Assembly: GCA_039916305.1 (NCBI GenBank)
Contig: JBDSLR010000025.1
Coordinates: 92,588-156,587, forward strand
Length of the DNA: 64,000 bases
Direction: 5' to 3'
From: JACMLD01 sp039916305
Lineage (GTDB): Bacteria > Bacteroidota > Bacteroidia > Chitinophagales > Chitinophagaceae
Below the pieces are notes generated by a model, which was not told the origin of the DNA, did not search any database, and saw nothing but the letters and a program-made list of their open reading frames with translations. The position numbers and the translations under genes were made by a program. Positions 63,918 to 64,000 of this stretch are shown piece after piece. How positions within the stretch are numbered: position 1 is the stretch's first letter; the number at the start of each line of letters is the position of its first letter.

Positions 63918-64000
63918 GGCAGCGTAGTATTAAGTGACTTATTAAGACCGAATCGCTGGATAATAATAAGACATTTAGCAGTTGTAAAAAAATTATATTG

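Noticed and set aside
1..64000. CRISPR array, rRNA, tRNA, insertion sequence or prophage
   Set aside because: No array of spaced repeats, no rRNA segments, no tRNA cloverleaf with GTTCRA arm in the intergenic regions I read, and no transposase, integrase or phage structural gene.

Overview
The window reads as a chromosomal segment of a Bacteroidota bacterium, most likely a member of the Chitinophagaceae. Supporting signs are TAnnTTTG-type -7 promoter boxes, a gldA homologue, a persulfide dioxygenase-rhodanese fusion, a DUF5916-type outer-membrane protein, a HExGHxxGLxHN metalloprotease of the Bacteroidota type and many small secreted proteins of narrow distribution. No rRNA, tRNA, CRISPR array, integrase, transposase or phage gene was seen. 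The content is mainly core and cell-envelope genes. Family calls rest on motifs read by eye; no database search was run.

Layout. 0-2 kb: the end of a membrane protein, a histidine kinase and a LuxR-type response regulator. 2-7.4 kb: a persulfide dioxygenase-rhodanese fusion with an ArsR regulator, tsaB, a 3-hydroxyacyl-CoA-dehydrogenase-like protein, ridA and kbl. 7.6-13 kb: a small secreted protein, an ECF sigma / duplicated-domain anti-sigma / beta-barrel cluster, a YkuD L,D-transpeptidase and an acyltransferase. 13-20.5 kb: acetyl-CoA synthetase, a small membrane protein, then SulP transporter - beta-carbonic anhydrase - beta-carbonic anhydrase facing a second SulP transporter across a perfect 40-bp palindrome. 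21-33 kb: a GH130-like lipoprotein, an MHS-type transporter with a small membrane partner, gldA, typA, an L,D-transpeptidase-like lipoprotein whose catalytic residues are replaced, a small CSIC protein, a large zinc metalloprotease and meaB. 33.4-39.4 kb: a glycan cluster with two duplicated family-4-type glycosyltransferases, an FkbM methyltransferase, a family-2 glycosyltransferase and a divergent MsbA-type ABC exporter. 39.7-43.1 kb: Lon-substrate-domain protein, coaX, an outer-membrane protein and lptC. 43.3-48 kb: an autoregulated-looking tetR-emrA-emrB-tolC efflux operon. 48.5-64 kb: an SDR oxidoreductase, a DUF5916 protein, tandem M20 amidohydrolases, an FtsX-type permease, lysS, an LpxH-like phosphoesterase with a glycosyltransferase, and a type-B carboxylesterase.

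How the genes fit together. Envelope building and transport dominate: L,D-transpeptidases, lptC, the glycan cluster, efflux and SulP transport. The SulP/carbonic anhydrase block looks like a bicarbonate supply module. The tetR promoter is buried in a 34-bp palindrome, the clearest regulatory site in the window. Several genes carry a TAnnTTTG box only 4-5 bases before the start codon, which would suit leaderless transcripts. No single block is obviously a new defence or mobile system. The best leads are the inactive-looking YkuD_2 lipoprotein, the SulP/CA block, the duplicated anti-sigma domain, the transporter with its partner, and the SAM- and nucleotide-sugar-dependent glycan cluster.
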